DNA of 64,000 nucleotides from Limnobacter parvus (GCF_024623725.1 NZ_JANKHG010000005.1:1-64000), one strand, 5' to 3'; positions 9,547-18,066 are shown, numbered from the stretch's first letter. Numbers and translations: made by a program. The notes: generated by a model from the sequence alone, not told the origin.

Positions 9547-9978
9547 TTATTTGGCTGCGAAGTGGCGCAGGGCGTACACGTAGCCCTGCCAACCTAGACC
9601 ACAAATAACGCCTTCAGCCAAGTCTGAAAAATAACTGTTGTGGCGAAAATCCTCGCGCTTGTAAATATTGGACAGGTGCACCTCAATGAAGGGGATTGCC
9701 ACGCCTGCCAATGCATCACGCAGGGCAATGCTGGTGTGTGTGTAGCCTGCGGGGTTGATGACAATGCCTGCCACATCTTCCGTTTTCGCTTTGTGCACAC
9801 GGTCTATGAGTGCGCCTTCGTGGTTGCTTTGAAAGGTCATAAGCTCAAAGCCATCGGTGAAAGCGATGTTTTTCAGCGCTTTTTCGATGTCGACCAGGGT
9901 CATGTGGCCATAAATACCGGGTTCGCGCGTTCCCAACAGGTTCAGGTTGGGGCCGTTGATCAACAGCAGTTTTTTCAA
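9547..9978 (-). CDS. aroQ: 3-dehydroquinate dehydratase, type II
   Basis: Third step of the shikimate pathway: 3-dehydroquinate to 3-dehydroshikimate. Motifs are [16 protein letters not shown] (lid Arg and catalytic Tyr), [26 protein letters not shown] and [17 protein letters not shown] (catalytic His), all in family order. I choose the TTG at 9978-9976, because GGAG lies 7 bases upstream and the resulting 143-residue protein has the usual length. An upstream ATG at 10020 would add 14 unrelated residues. The gene lies 108 bases upstream of the efflux operon on the same strand and diverges from the GST-type gene. Confidence 0.93.
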   Translation of the reverse strand: MKKLLLINGPNLNLLGTREPGIYGHMTLVDIEKALKNIAFTDGFELMTFQSNHEGALIDRVHKAKTEDVAGIVINPAGYTHTSIALRDALAGVAIPFIEVHLSNIYKREDFRHNSYFSDLAEGVICGLGWQGYVYALRHFAAK

Positions 9979-10106
9979 GTTTGTTCTCCGGTGCAGGTGT
10001 GTTTCAAAAAATAGTAACAAGCAATGCGGCGGGCTAGGGGGTTTCGTCTACACTGCGCACAGGTTCACGCACAAAATAACCACAAATTTTGAGACAGAGG
10101 AACATC

Positions 10107-10880
10107 ATGAACACCAACATCGACGCAATTTTCAATTTGCTGGCCGGAACTGCCCGCGGCTGGCGTGGCACTGGCATTACTGCCCGTGCCCGCAAAACCC
10201 CTGAAAAAACTCTGAAGTTGTACGACATTGAAATCAGCCCGTTTTGCCGCCTGGTGCGTGAAGCGTTGAGTGAAATGGACCTGGATGTGATGATTTTGCC
10301 TTGCCCGGCGGGGGGCAAACGTTTCCGCGAAGAAGCCCGTGCCCTGTTGCCCGGCACCAAGTTTCCAATGCTGGTTGATGACAACACGGGTGTGGTGATG
10401 AATGAGTCGGCCAACATCATTGATTACCTGGCCAAAACTTATGAAAGCAAATTGAAAAGCCAGCAAGGCTTTGGCCGAAAGGTTGCGGTGGGTACATCTG
10501 CTTTGGCCAGTACGTTTCAATACCGGATTGGTGGTTTTCAGGGCATGAAAGCCCGACCATCGAAAGCACCTGCTGAGCCTTTGGTGCTTTACAGTTTTGA
10601 GTCCAGTCCCTATTCCAAGCCTGTGCGCGCTCGCTTGTGCGAACTGGAAATTCCGTACTTGTTAAAAAACACGCCCAAGGGCGCAATGACCGACATGGGG
10701 CCGCCCGTGTTTCGCGACAAATTGTTCAAAGCACCTCAAGGCACCACGCGCAATCGGGCTTGGCTTGCAGAGAACACTGGCAAGGTGCAGGTGCCATACT
10801 TGATCGATCCGAATACTGGGGTGGCGATGTACGAGTCCAATGACATTCTGCGTTATCTGGACAAGACTTACGGCGCTTGA
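10107..10880 (+). CDS. Tandem thioredoxin-fold (GST N-terminal) protein
   Basis: 257 residues from ATG 10107, which has GAGG 6 bases upstream; the in-frame codon at 10089 lacks a site. The protein has two copies of a GST/glutaredoxin N-terminal domain. Copy 1 (~35-115) has the active-site-like stretch ISPFCRLVREAL. Copy 2 (~155-255) has ESSPYSKPVRARL, where the cysteine is Ser. Both contain the substrate-site pattern seen in the pairs FPMLVDDNTGVVMNES and VPYLIDPNTGVAMYES. The helical GST C-terminal domain is absent. It is probably a glutathione-dependent redox or isomerase-type protein; the exact reaction is unknown. Confidence 0.8.
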   Translation: MNTNIDAIFNLLAGTARGWRGTGITARARKTPEKTLKLYDIEISPFCRLVREALSEMDLDVMILPCPAGGKRFREEARALLPGTKFPMLVDDNTGVVMNESANIIDYLAKTYESKLKSQQGFGRKVAVGTSALASTFQYRIGGFQGMKARPSKAPAEPLVLYSFESSPYSKPVRARLCELEIPYLLKNTPKGAMTDMGPPVFRDKLFKAPQGTTRNRAWLAENTGKVQVPYLIDPNTGVAMYESNDILRYLDKTYGA

Positions 10881-10970
10881 GTTGCACTGGTTCTTGGAGA
10901 TGCTAGGTTTGCTGCATCATTTGACCTAAGCAAGGCTTCTGATTCCGGCTTGATGCTTCTGGCTTGGGGC

Positions 10971-10997
10971 ATGCGAAACGCTAAAGCGTCTTCGCAT
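10971..10997. repeat. Inverted repeat / hairpin in gene-free stretch
   Basis: Within the 471-base gap between the GST-type gene and the FabH-like gene, ATGCGAAACGCT pairs with AGCGTCTTCGCAT (one bulged C), giving a stem of about 12 bp. A second small hairpin, CGACCC/GGGTCG, follows at 10998-11011. No T run follows either stem in a useful orientation. The stretch 10881-11157 otherwise shows no convincing ORF. Confidence 0.6.
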
Positions 10998-11157
10998 CGA
11001 CCCAAGGGTCGCCCCGCGCGTCGAAGCAGCCGGGAAGCCTTGCAAAGCCGGTCATACGGTGCAGCAACCCAAGCATCTCTTGAACCAAGGCAGCTGCCTT
11101 TCAAGTCGCCAGCGCCGTTGTCTGTTTGCTCAGGTTGCAATGCCCTCGCAGCGCCGG

Positions 11158-11284
11158 TCAAGAAAACCTGCCCGTTTGTAGTCACCCGCCACGGTCGGCC
11201 ATGGCCCGACACCGAGACTCGGCCCGCCCTTTTGCCGAGCGAGGTGAGTCAGGGTGAATATCAACAAGGGGAATACAGGTTTTC
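11158..11284 (-). repeat. Dispersed structured repeat, copy A
   Basis: Read on the minus strand, this element matches 14643-14758 on the plus strand. By hand alignment there are 17 mismatches over 116 aligned positions (about 85% identity), plus one 11-base insertion here that contains the palindrome GGCCATGGCC. Longest shared blocks are GGCCGAGTCTCGGTGTC and CAAACGGGCAGGT. Weaker similarity may continue to 10947, where AAGCATCAAGCC (minus strand) is shared with 14922-14933. No ORF is credible across it. Confidence 0.85.
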
Positions 11285-11351
11285 TGGCGCGAGAGGGTAT
11301 GGACCTGAGCAAGCAGCCAGCCAGACCATTGAATTACGGCAAACGGCAGAG

Positions 11352-12476
11352 TCAGGTTTTCTGCACCACAACGCTGCCAATCGAATAGCCCGCGCCGAAC
11401 GAGCAGATCACTCCCACATCGCCAGCCGTCAAATCATCTTTGTGGCGGTGGAATGCAATCACCGAACCTGCTGAAGCCGTGTTGGCAAACTCATCCAAAA
11501 TCACTGGTGCTTTGTCGGCGGTAAATTCGCTGCTGCCCAGCAATTTCTTGGCAATTAATTGGTTCATGGCCAAGTTGGCCTGGTGCAACCAGTAGCGGCG
11601 CACGTTTGTGGCTGAGTTCAATCCTAGGCTTTCCAGGTGCGTGCTCATGTGCTCGGCAGCCATGGGGCAAACTTCTTTGAACACCTTGCGGCCTTCCTGC
11701 ATGAACAGCTTGTCGCGGCCCTCCCGGTCGGCATCTTCTGAACGGTTCAAGAAACCAAAATTATTGCGAATGTTGTTGGAATACTTGGTGGCCAGTTTGG
11801 TGCCCAATACCTCCCAACTTCCTGGCTTGGCATCTTCCAGTCGCTGCACAATCACCGCTGTGCACACATCGCCAAAAATAAAGTGGCAATCGCGGTCCAG
11901 CCAGGCCTGGTGGCCTGAAGTAATTTCCGGGTTCACCATCAACACCGCGCGGGCGGTACCGCTGCGCACTGCGTTCACAGCCTGTTCAATGCCAAAGGTG
12001 GCAGATGAACAAGCCACGTTCATGTCGTAACCGAAGCCTTGAATGCCAAGCGCTTCCTGAATTTCAATGGCCATGGCTGGGTAAGCGCGCTGCATATTGG
12101 ATGCTGAACAAATCACCGCGTCAATTTCGTCGGCGGCCAGGCCCGCTTGGTCCATGGCTTTGCGACCCGCGTCGACGGCAATTTCAGCCATCATCGACAG
12201 TTCAGAATTCGGGCGTTCTTTGAAGTAGGGGTGAAGGCGATCAGGATTCAGAATGCCTTCCTTCTCCATCACGTAGCGCTGCTTGATGCCTGACGCACTT
12301 TCAATGAATGCAGAATTGGATGCCTGCAATGGCTGCAACTCGCCACTGGCGATTTCTGCAGCGTGCGTTTGATTGTACTTCGCCACATAGGCGTTGAACG
12401 ATTCCACCAATTCGTCGTTGGTGATGGTTTGGCTGGGTACGAAAAGCCCCGTGCCGCTGATGGCTACCTTGATCAT
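11352..12476 (-). CDS. Beta-ketoacyl-ACP synthase III-like enzyme (FabH family)
   Basis: 374 residues, longer than the ~320 of housekeeping FabH. The thiolase-fold Cys-His-Asn triad is present in NVACSSATF, YWLHQANLAMN and FANTASAGS. Family members condense an acyl-CoA with malonyl-ACP to start or divert fatty-acid synthesis. The longer subfamily includes enzymes that take medium-chain acyl-CoA; substrate here is inference. The isolated position beside ugd, away from other fab genes, argues for an accessory role. The start codon lies inside an inverted repeat (see 12472-12526). Confidence 0.82.
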   Translation of the reverse strand: MIKVAISGTGLFVPSQTITNDELVESFNAYVAKYNQTHAAEIASGELQPLQASNSAFIESASGIKQRYVMEKEGILNPDRLHPYFKERPNSELSMMAEIAVDAGRKAMDQAGLAADEIDAVICSASNMQRAYPAMAIEIQEALGIQGFGYDMNVACSSATFGIEQAVNAVRSGTARAVLMVNPEITSGHQAWLDRDCHFIFGDVCTAVIVQRLEDAKPGSWEVLGTKLATKYSNNIRNNFGFLNRSEDADREGRDKLFMQEGRKVFKEVCPMAAEHMSTHLESLGLNSATNVRRYWLHQANLAMNQLIAKKLLGSSEFTADKAPVILDEFANTASAGSVIAFHRHKDDLTAGDVGVICSFGAGYSIGSVVVQKT

Positions 12477-12526
12477 TGCGCTCGTCCTGGGTGGATGATT
12501 GTGTGTTCTGTCTCTTGCGCAATGAT
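12472..12526 (-). promoter_or_regulatory. Inverted repeat covering the fabH-like start codon
   Basis: ATCATTGCGC at 12472-12481 and its exact complement GCGCAATGAT at 12517-12526 are separated by 35 bases. In the minus-strand mRNA the 3' arm contains the AUG of the FabH-like gene. A 10-bp stem would hide the start codon and separate it from the weak upstream AGGA. This may limit translation or mark a protein-binding site. Confidence 0.5.
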
Positions 12527-12546
12527 AAAGGCAATGGCATCAAATT

Positions 12547-13965
12547 TTAAGACGCCAAGCGAATTTGTTCCACGGGCATTCCCTGATCCGCAGGCTCGGC
12601 CCTGCGCCCAACACCTTCGTAAATCAGGCCGTAATCGGCCAGCAGTGCGGGGTCGTACAGGTTTCGGCCATCGAATACTGCTTTTTGACGCAAGGTTCGG
12701 CTAAGCATCAGGAAATCCGGGCTTTTGAACATGCGCCATTCAGTGCACACAATCAAAGCGTCGGCATTGAACAAAGTTTCTTCTTGGGTATTGGTTACTT
12801 CGAAGTGACCCAACAGAGGACCATCTTGGCGGAATGTGGCAAGGTCTTCGTCCAAAGCCTTGCGCGCTGTTTCATTGGCCACAGGGTCGAAAGCTTGAAC
12901 TCTGGCACCTCGTAGCACCAGTTCGGCGGCGATGGTGCGGCTGCTGGCTTCGCGCATGTCGTCGGTTTCAGGTTTGAAGGCCAGACCCCACATGGCAAAA
13001 GTCATGTTGCTCAGGTCTTCGCCAAAACGCTGAATAATTTTATCGACCAGCACTCGTTTTTGGCGTTGGTTGCTGCTGTTTACTGCACGCAGTATCGACA
13101 GGTTTTCGCCAGCTTCTTCGCCGGTTTGAATCAGGGCTCGGACGTCTTTGGGAAAGCACGAACCACCGTAGCCACAACCCGCATACAAAAAGGAAAAACC
13201 GATGCGTGGGTCTGAACCAATCCCAGCGCGCACCTGCTCAATGTCGGCACCGATTTTCTCGGCCAGGTTGGCCAGTTCATTCATGAAACTGATTCGAGTG
13301 GCCAACATCGCATTGGCTGCGTATTTGGTCAACTCGGCAGAACGTACGTCCATGCACATCAGCCTTTCATGGTGGCGCTGGAAGGGGGCGTACAGGGCTT
13401 TCATCATGCGCAAGGCACGCTGACCAGCCGGCGTTTCGTCAGTACCAAGCACAATGCGATCTGGGCGAAGAAAGTCGTCAATCGCCGCACCTTCTTTCAG
13501 AAATTCGGGGTTTGATACCACGGTGAATGCGTGCAGCGTATTGCGTTGAATCAAGGTGCGGCGTACTTCATCGGCCACACGCTCGCCTGTTCCCACGGGC
13601 ACTGTTGATTTATTAATGATCACTTTGAAGCCGTTCATGTGCACGGCGATTTGCTGGGCTACCTTTAATACATGTTGAAGGTCCGCGCTGCCGTCTTCCT
13701 TTGGCGGTGTGCCCACACAAATAAAAATCAGCTCAGCGTGATTTACAGCTTCTTCGATGTTGGTTGTGAAATCCAGGCGTTGCTCGCGTTGGTTGCGTTC
13801 CAGCAGTTCGTCAAGGCCCGGTTCGTAAATCGGGCTTATACCGTTTTTTAGCTGAGCAACTTTGGCTGAGTCGATGTCGCAACACAATACCTTGTTACCG
13901 ACTTCGGCCAAGCAGGCGGCTGTAACCAAGCCTACATATCCACTACCAACGATAGAAACTCGCAT
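12547..13965 (-). CDS. ugd: UDP-glucose 6-dehydrogenase
   Basis: NAD-dependent oxidation of UDP-glucose to UDP-glucuronate, a precursor for exopolysaccharide, capsule or lipid modification. 472 residues. The N-terminal Rossmann motif is GSGYVGLVTAACLAE, the catalytic cysteine is in GCGYGGSCFPKD (residue ~270), and the C-terminal UDP-binding domain includes GLAFKPETDDMREA. It is transcribed toward the FabH-like gene with a 70-base gap. No glycosyltransferases lie nearby, so the polysaccharide it serves is encoded elsewhere. Confidence 0.95.
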   Translation of the reverse strand: MRVSIVGSGYVGLVTAACLAEVGNKVLCCDIDSAKVAQLKNGISPIYEPGLDELLERNQREQRLDFTTNIEEAVNHAELIFICVGTPPKEDGSADLQHVLKVAQQIAVHMNGFKVIINKSTVPVGTGERVADEVRRTLIQRNTLHAFTVVSNPEFLKEGAAIDDFLRPDRIVLGTDETPAGQRALRMMKALYAPFQRHHERLMCMDVRSAELTKYAANAMLATRISFMNELANLAEKIGADIEQVRAGIGSDPRIGFSFLYAGCGYGGSCFPKDVRALIQTGEEAGENLSILRAVNSSNQRQKRVLVDKIIQRFGEDLSNMTFAMWGLAFKPETDDMREASSRTIAAELVLRGARVQAFDPVANETARKALDEDLATFRQDGPLLGHFEVTNTQEETLFNADALIVCTEWRMFKSPDFLMLSRTLRQKAVFDGRNLYDPALLADYGLIYEGVGRRAEPADQGMPVEQIRLAS

Positions 13966-14162
13966 GTGATTTGCTTCGATGAGTGATCAATGCGTGCAGT
14001 GTGTTGCGGCAGTGTTGCCTGCGTTTGACAGATTTAAGACTGGATTGTGACAGAGGAGGAGGGGAAGTGCTTCGAAGGTAAGATTGCGATATTTTCCGGC
14101 GAAAGCGGCAGGGTGCTTGCTGAGAGCAGAAGCGATTCCCTACCGCGTATTCACCGACCGCA

Positions 14163-14387
14163 TTATTGCAAGGTCAGTTTGTTGTCTTGACCAAAACGGC
14201 GCATTTGATGAACCACTACCAAGGCAACCTGACCCACTACCAAGCAAGCGGCAGCCAACAAATTAGGGCCTTCGAAACCAGTGGCGTTGATGTACTGTAC
14301 GCCAGCGTTGATCGTGAAACCGGTGGTCAGCATGGCCATGAACAAAACGCCAGGTGTGCGAACTACTGAGTCGATAAAGTTTTTCAT
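14163..14387 (-). CDS. Small two-helix membrane protein, unknown function
   Basis: 74 residues from ATG at 14387, preceded by AAGGGA. A longer frame to 14486 would add a Cys/Lys-rich leader with no membrane-protein logic. Two hydrophobic segments are visible (about residues 13-32 and 43-62), separated by GFEGPN, and a short basic tail. I do not recognise a family. It lies alone, between ugd and repeat copy B, in a leader region that becomes A/T-rich upstream of 14488. Confidence 0.6.
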   Translation of the reverse strand: MKNFIDSVVRTPGVLFMAMLTTGFTINAGVQYINATGFEGPNLLAAACLVVGQVALVVVHQMRRFGQDNKLTLQ

Positions 14388-14642
14388 GTTGATATCCCTT
14401 TCCATTTGTTGCGAAATCGGGGCTTTCGCTTTAACCCAGCAAACTTTGTTGTGTTTGCATGGTTTGTATTGTGTACAGTTGTGCACTTAATGTCAATTGA
14501 CAGAGTGTCAAAATACTTGAATATTCATTCTAAGAATTGCAAGTTATTGTTTATTGATGGTTTATGGCGTTTTAAATTTTGTGAACAGGATGTTCGTTAT
14601 GCGAGTTTGTGCCCAATCGGCGCGAGTCCCAACCCTTAGCCT

Positions 14643-14758
14643 GAAAACCTGTACTTCCCTTTTTGAAATTCACACTGACTCACCGAGATCGGCAAAAAAC
14701 ATGGCCGAGTCTCGGTGTCGACCGTGGCGTGTGAATTCAAACGGGCAGGTCTTCTTGA
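14643..14758 (+). repeat. Dispersed structured repeat, copy B
   Basis: Inverted relative to copy A (11158-11284). The centre folds as CACCGAGA-TCGGC against GCCGAGTCTCGGTG, a stem of 13 bp with one bulge. The 555-base stretch 14388-14942 has no gene apart from this element. Its left part (14488-14620) is A/T-rich and may hold promoters. Its right part (14760-14942) shows faint similarity to the flank of copy A. Confidence 0.85.
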
Positions 14759-14942
14759 AGGCGAAGCGATTGGAGTCTCGCTGCCGATTGGGCTTGGACC
14801 AGACTGGTGATTGATCTCGTACCTGCAAACAGCAGGAGTGAGTGGAAGCTTCGACCCAGCCAGTGATTCAGAACTGAACTTGCAAGTTTTCGGTCAGCGG
14901 CGACACTTCGAGTTCGGTTCTAAGCATCAAGCCAAGTTCAGT

Positions 14943-15722
14943 TCATACTGCAAAGTAAGCTTTCAGTCGATCTGCATAACCCAGCTCTTCGGCCTTGACC
15001 TTCGCCAAGTTCCGATAGGTCTTGTTTACTTTGTCAGTCAGCTTGGCCATGCGTTCCTGCGCCTTGGCATCCATCTCGGCGGTTATCAATCCCACCTCAA
15101 CCAACAAGCCCGAATCTGCAAAAGCCGCTGCGATCAACTCAATCAACTTGTCATCGCTCAGCATGTTCGCCAGCTTTGCGATGCGGTCTTTGCGTTGAGC
15201 ATAGAAGGAAATGTGCAGGTTCGCCGCTGGGTCTTTGATCACTTCCATGATCTCAATGGCCTTCTTTTCTGGGATGTAGTCGGTAAAGCCGCCCAACACG
15301 TGGAAGTCGCCTTGTTCAACCAATTTGACAGTTACCTTTTTCAATTGCTCAACCGGCAACTCTGCCAGCATGTCCACGGCGCGTTCCGGAATCTGTTCGC
15401 GAGCCACTTCAGCCATAAAATCAGCATCGAACAGTTTGCACAAGCTAACTGCTTTGCTCATCGGGGTGAAGTACGACATATTGGCTGTAATCGCCGGGCC
15501 AAATACTTTGGTGCAAAGCGTGGCACTGATTGAATCGGGTGCCAGTTTGCCTGCACCCGCAATACGTTCAAACACCGGGCCAAACTTGTTCAGCAGGCTG
15601 TTTTGAAAATTGGTGCGCAGCTTTTGCAAGGCCACGGCGTCGAGTTTGTCCAAATATGCCAAATCATCGGCTGATTTGTGCAGGGCTTGGGCCAGACGGC
15701 GAAGTTCAGTGTTTCTATCCAT
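14943..15722 (-). CDS. Conserved-looking helical protein, unknown function
   Basis: 259 residues, no signal peptide and no membrane helix. The sequence is nearly all alpha-helical. From about residue 100 to 205 it has a series of short helix pairs (ERAVDMLAELPVEQLKK, EKKAIEIMEVIKDP, RIAKLANMLSDDKLIELIAA) reminiscent of the helical repeats in MgtE N-terminal domains, though I cannot assign that family. It follows the 70-residue ORF by 3 bases, so the two form an operon. Nearby genes are thioesterase and hydrolases, which suggests but does not show a lipid connection. Confidence 0.7.
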   Translation of the reverse strand: MDRNTELRRLAQALHKSADDLAYLDKLDAVALQKLRTNFQNSLLNKFGPVFERIAGAGKLAPDSISATLCTKVFGPAITANMSYFTPMSKAVSLCKLFDADFMAEVAREQIPERAVDMLAELPVEQLKKVTVKLVEQGDFHVLGGFTDYIPEKKAIEIMEVIKDPAANLHISFYAQRKDRIAKLANMLSDDKLIELIAAAFADSGLLVEVGLITAEMDAKAQERMAKLTDKVNKTYRNLAKVKAEELGYADRLKAYFAV

Positions 15723-15725
15723 GAT

Positions 15726-15938
15726 TCACAGCCCCAGAATTTTTTTGACGGTGCCCCTTAACAAGCGGGGAATGTGTTCCAGCGCGTTGTCCATGCTTTT
15801 CTTCAAAAAAGCATCATGCGCATGGTGTGCGGAAGCCAGGTCGGCGGCCAGTTTCTTCTGGTTTGCGGCGCTCAGCTTTTCCAGTTCGGGCATGGGCTCT
15901 CCCAATGCCTCTATCAATGCTGCATCCAGTTTGGGCAT
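15726..15938 (-). CDS. Small helical protein, unknown function
   Basis: 70 residues, with an excellent ribosome site (AGGAGACAAGC before ATG). It is probably a single helical domain with a hydrophilic, Lys/Ala/Leu-rich middle and a basic end (RLLRGTVKKILGL). It is the first gene of the operon with the 259-residue protein. No family recognised. Confidence 0.65.
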   Translation of the reverse strand: MPKLDAALIEALGEPMPELEKLSAANQKKLAADLASAHHAHDAFLKKSMDNALEHIPRLLRGTVKKILGL

Positions 15939-16089
15939 GCTTGTCTCCTGTTTTTGTTAAGTTTTGATGAATGATAGTTTGAAATTTTCAATTCGACAGG
16001 TTTTCTTTTCCGTTTAGAGCGCAAGGTCAAATTCAGCGCAGGGGCAGATCGCATACACTGCATGAAATGTCTACAAAAAAAAGTGATTC

Positions 16090-16560
16090 ATGGCTCGCCT
16101 GCAACTTGAATTTCCAGACCACTGTTTTATTTACACGACCACGTTGACGGTACGAATCACCGACATCAATGCAGGCAATCACCTGGCCAACGATTCCATG
16201 ATCTCCATGATTTCGGAAGCCCGTGCGCGCTTTCTTTTTCAAATGGGTGTGCCCGAATTGTCGGATGACAAAACCGGGATCATCGTGACCGACCTAGCCA
16301 CCATGTACAAAAGCGAGGCCCATGCACGCGATCAGCTTCAGTTCGATGTGGGCGTAATGGATTTCAACAAATATGGTTGTGACATTGTTTTCAAAATTAC
16401 CCGACCCACTGACAATCGTTTGATTGCCTTGGCCAAGTCGGGTTTTGTGTTTTTCAACTACAACATTAGCAAAGTGGTGCCCATGCCCGGCGATATATCC
16501 AAAGCCTTGCAAGAAGCCTTGGCCCACAAAGCATCAGCCAGCAAAGCGAGCACGCGGTGA
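16090..16560 (+). CDS. Hotdog-fold thioesterase family protein
   Basis: 156 residues. The N-terminal half, RITDINAGNHLANDSMISMISEARARFLFQMG, matches the 4-hydroxybenzoyl-CoA thioesterase/YbgC pattern: an Asp in the loop, the Gly-Asn-His turn, then the long hotdog helix. Such enzymes hydrolyse acyl-CoA or acyl-ACP thioesters in the cytoplasm. The stop overlaps the GTG start of the following hydrolase (GTGA), so both are co-translated and probably act on related acyl substrates. The exact substrate is unknown. Confidence 0.8.
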   Translation: MARLQLEFPDHCFIYTTTLTVRITDINAGNHLANDSMISMISEARARFLFQMGVPELSDDKTGIIVTDLATMYKSEAHARDQLQFDVGVMDFNKYGCDIVFKITRPTDNRLIALAKSGFVFFNYNISKVVPMPGDISKALQEALAHKASASKASTR

Positions 16561-17477
16561 ATATTTATAAGGCAGTAACACAGCATGAGTCGAAGTTTAT
16601 GGATTTGCGTGGTTTGCGAACCCATCTGCATTGCTGGGGGCCCGAAGATGCGCCCTTGTTGGTGATGGTGCACGGCTGGATGGACGTGGGTGCGAGTTAT
16701 CAGTTTGTGGTTGATTCGCTGAAAAAGGAATATCGGGTTGTCGCCCCCGACTGGCGTGGGTTTGGTCGCAGTGACTGGCCTGTTGCGCAAGGGGCTCCAG
16801 GAATTCGTTCGTATTGGTTTCCCGATTACCTGGCAGATTTGGACGCTTTGCTCGATCATCTTTCGCCCACGCAGCCTGTGAATTTGGTGGGCCACAGCAT
16901 GGGCGGCAACATCGCCATGATGTATGCAGGTGTGCGCCCGCAGCGTATTCGTACTGTGGTGAATCTGGAAGGATTTGGCATGCTCGATTCCCCAGCCGAA
17001 AAAGCGCCAAGCCGTTATGGCAATTGGCTTGATGCGTTGAAAGAACCCAAAGAACTTCGCACCTACGGCAGCTTGGAAGCGGTGGCCAAGCGTTTACAAA
17101 AAACCAACCACAGGCTAACTGATGAGAAGGCCATGTACCTTGCGCAGTTCTGGAGCAAAGCTGAAAACACGGGCTATAGTTTGTTGGGTGACGCAGCCCA
17201 TAAAATCATGAACCCGATTGGCTATCGTTTGGCTGAAGCACAGGCGTGTTGGAGCAATATAAGCGCACCTGTGCTACATGTTGAAGCCAAACAAACCGAG
17301 GCGGGTTTGTGGTTAAGCCGCGCTGGCGAGCCCGTGGATTTTGATGCGTTTCGCACACGTTTCAATTGTGTGCCGAAGTGGAAATCAGTAATCGTGGACA
17401 ACGCGGGGCACATGGTTCATCACGACCAACCCGATGCCTTGGCCAGCCTGATTGAAGCACACATCAAAAACGAATAA
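16557..17477 (+). CDS. Alpha/beta hydrolase
   Basis: 306 residues from GTG 16557, coupled to the thioesterase stop. The oxyanion motif VMVHGWMDVG, the nucleophile elbow GHSMGGN (Ser), and the terminal NAGHMVHHD histidine give the full catalytic set; the acidic residue should lie near WLSRAGEPVDFD. The fold resembles epoxide hydrolases, haloalkane dehalogenases and simple esterases; which one cannot be told. It is cytoplasmic, with no signal peptide. Confidence 0.85.
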   Translation: MNIYKAVTQHESKFMDLRGLRTHLHCWGPEDAPLLVMVHGWMDVGASYQFVVDSLKKEYRVVAPDWRGFGRSDWPVAQGAPGIRSYWFPDYLADLDALLDHLSPTQPVNLVGHSMGGNIAMMYAGVRPQRIRTVVNLEGFGMLDSPAEKAPSRYGNWLDALKEPKELRTYGSLEAVAKRLQKTNHRLTDEKAMYLAQFWSKAENTGYSLLGDAAHKIMNPIGYRLAEAQACWSNISAPVLHVEAKQTEAGLWLSRAGEPVDFDAFRTRFNCVPKWKSVIVDNAGHMVHHDQPDALASLIEAHIKNE

Positions 17478-17507
17478 AAAAAAGCCGACTTCGTGAGAAG
17501 CCGGCTT
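17476..17507 (-). terminator. Rho-independent terminator, minus-strand orientation
   Basis: An 11-bp stem (17482-17492 with 17497-17507, one mismatch, GTGA loop) lies next to a run of A at 17476-17483. Read on the minus strand this is a stem followed by eight T, a good intrinsic terminator. In plus orientation there is no T run after the stem. No convincing protein gene lies upstream on the minus strand. Confidence 0.7.
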
Positions 17508-17636
17508 AACCTTTCTCGCTTGCGGAGAAGAGGAGACATGAGGTTGAGCACTGTCACAGCGCTCAATGTCAGCATTGTGCGTCCGCTGCAGCTCATGGGC
17601 AAGTGGATTTGTAGGTGATTTCTACTAGACAAAACT

Positions 17637-17666
17637 TTGAACTTTCACCGTTTTGTCACATATACG
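17637..17666 (+). promoter_or_regulatory. Possible sigma-70 promoter of the tautomerase gene
   Basis: TTGAAC (17637-17642), an 18-base spacer, and TATACG (17661-17666) lie just before the ATG at 17679. If used, the mRNA would be almost leaderless, which agrees with the absence of a Shine-Dalgarno sequence. Confidence 0.35.
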
Positions 17667-17678
17667 GGGCCAAAAAAG

Positions 17679-18053
17679 ATGCCACACATTACGCTTGAGT
17701 ACAGTGGAAACTTGCGCAACCTTGATGAGTCCTGGGTTTTGCTTCAAGTAAACAAAGCCTTGCTTGGCTTGGGCATTTTTATGGACGCAGACATAAAAAC
17801 CCGAATTCACCGTTTGAATTCCTTCCGTATTGGTGTTGCTGCGGAAGAAACTGGCGACCATGCTTTCGTGGCCGCCACAGTTGAATTGCTAAGTGGGCGA
17901 GAGTTCTCGGTGAAAGAGCATTTGGGGCAGGTAGTACTCAAGGCTTTGGAAAGATGCTGCCGTGAAGAAGACGGTCCATTGACTCAAATCAGTGTGCACG
18001 TCCGTGAACTTCAATCCGAGCTTTATTTCAAATCGGTCAGCAAGCGCAGGTAA
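17679..18053 (+). CDS. 5-carboxymethyl-2-hydroxymuconate isomerase family tautomerase
   Basis: 124 residues starting MPHITLEYSGNL, the classic start of the CHMI branch of the tautomerase superfamily, in which Pro2 becomes the N-terminal catalytic base. A frame to 17637 would bury that proline, so ATG 17679 is the start. In 4-hydroxyphenylacetate degradation this enzyme isomerises 5-carboxymethyl-2-hydroxymuconate; no other genes of that pathway are present here, so its substrate may differ. Confidence 0.85.
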   Translation: MPHITLEYSGNLRNLDESWVLLQVNKALLGLGIFMDADIKTRIHRLNSFRIGVAAEETGDHAFVAATVELLSGREFSVKEHLGQVVLKALERCCREEDGPLTQISVHVRELQSELYFKSVSKRR

Positions 18054-18066
18054 ACACGACTAAAAA

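Noticed and set aside
17420-17632. 70-codon minus-strand frame
   Set aside because: Reads through the terminator stem and into the hydrolase gene; no ribosome site. Kept only as a possible RNA locus.
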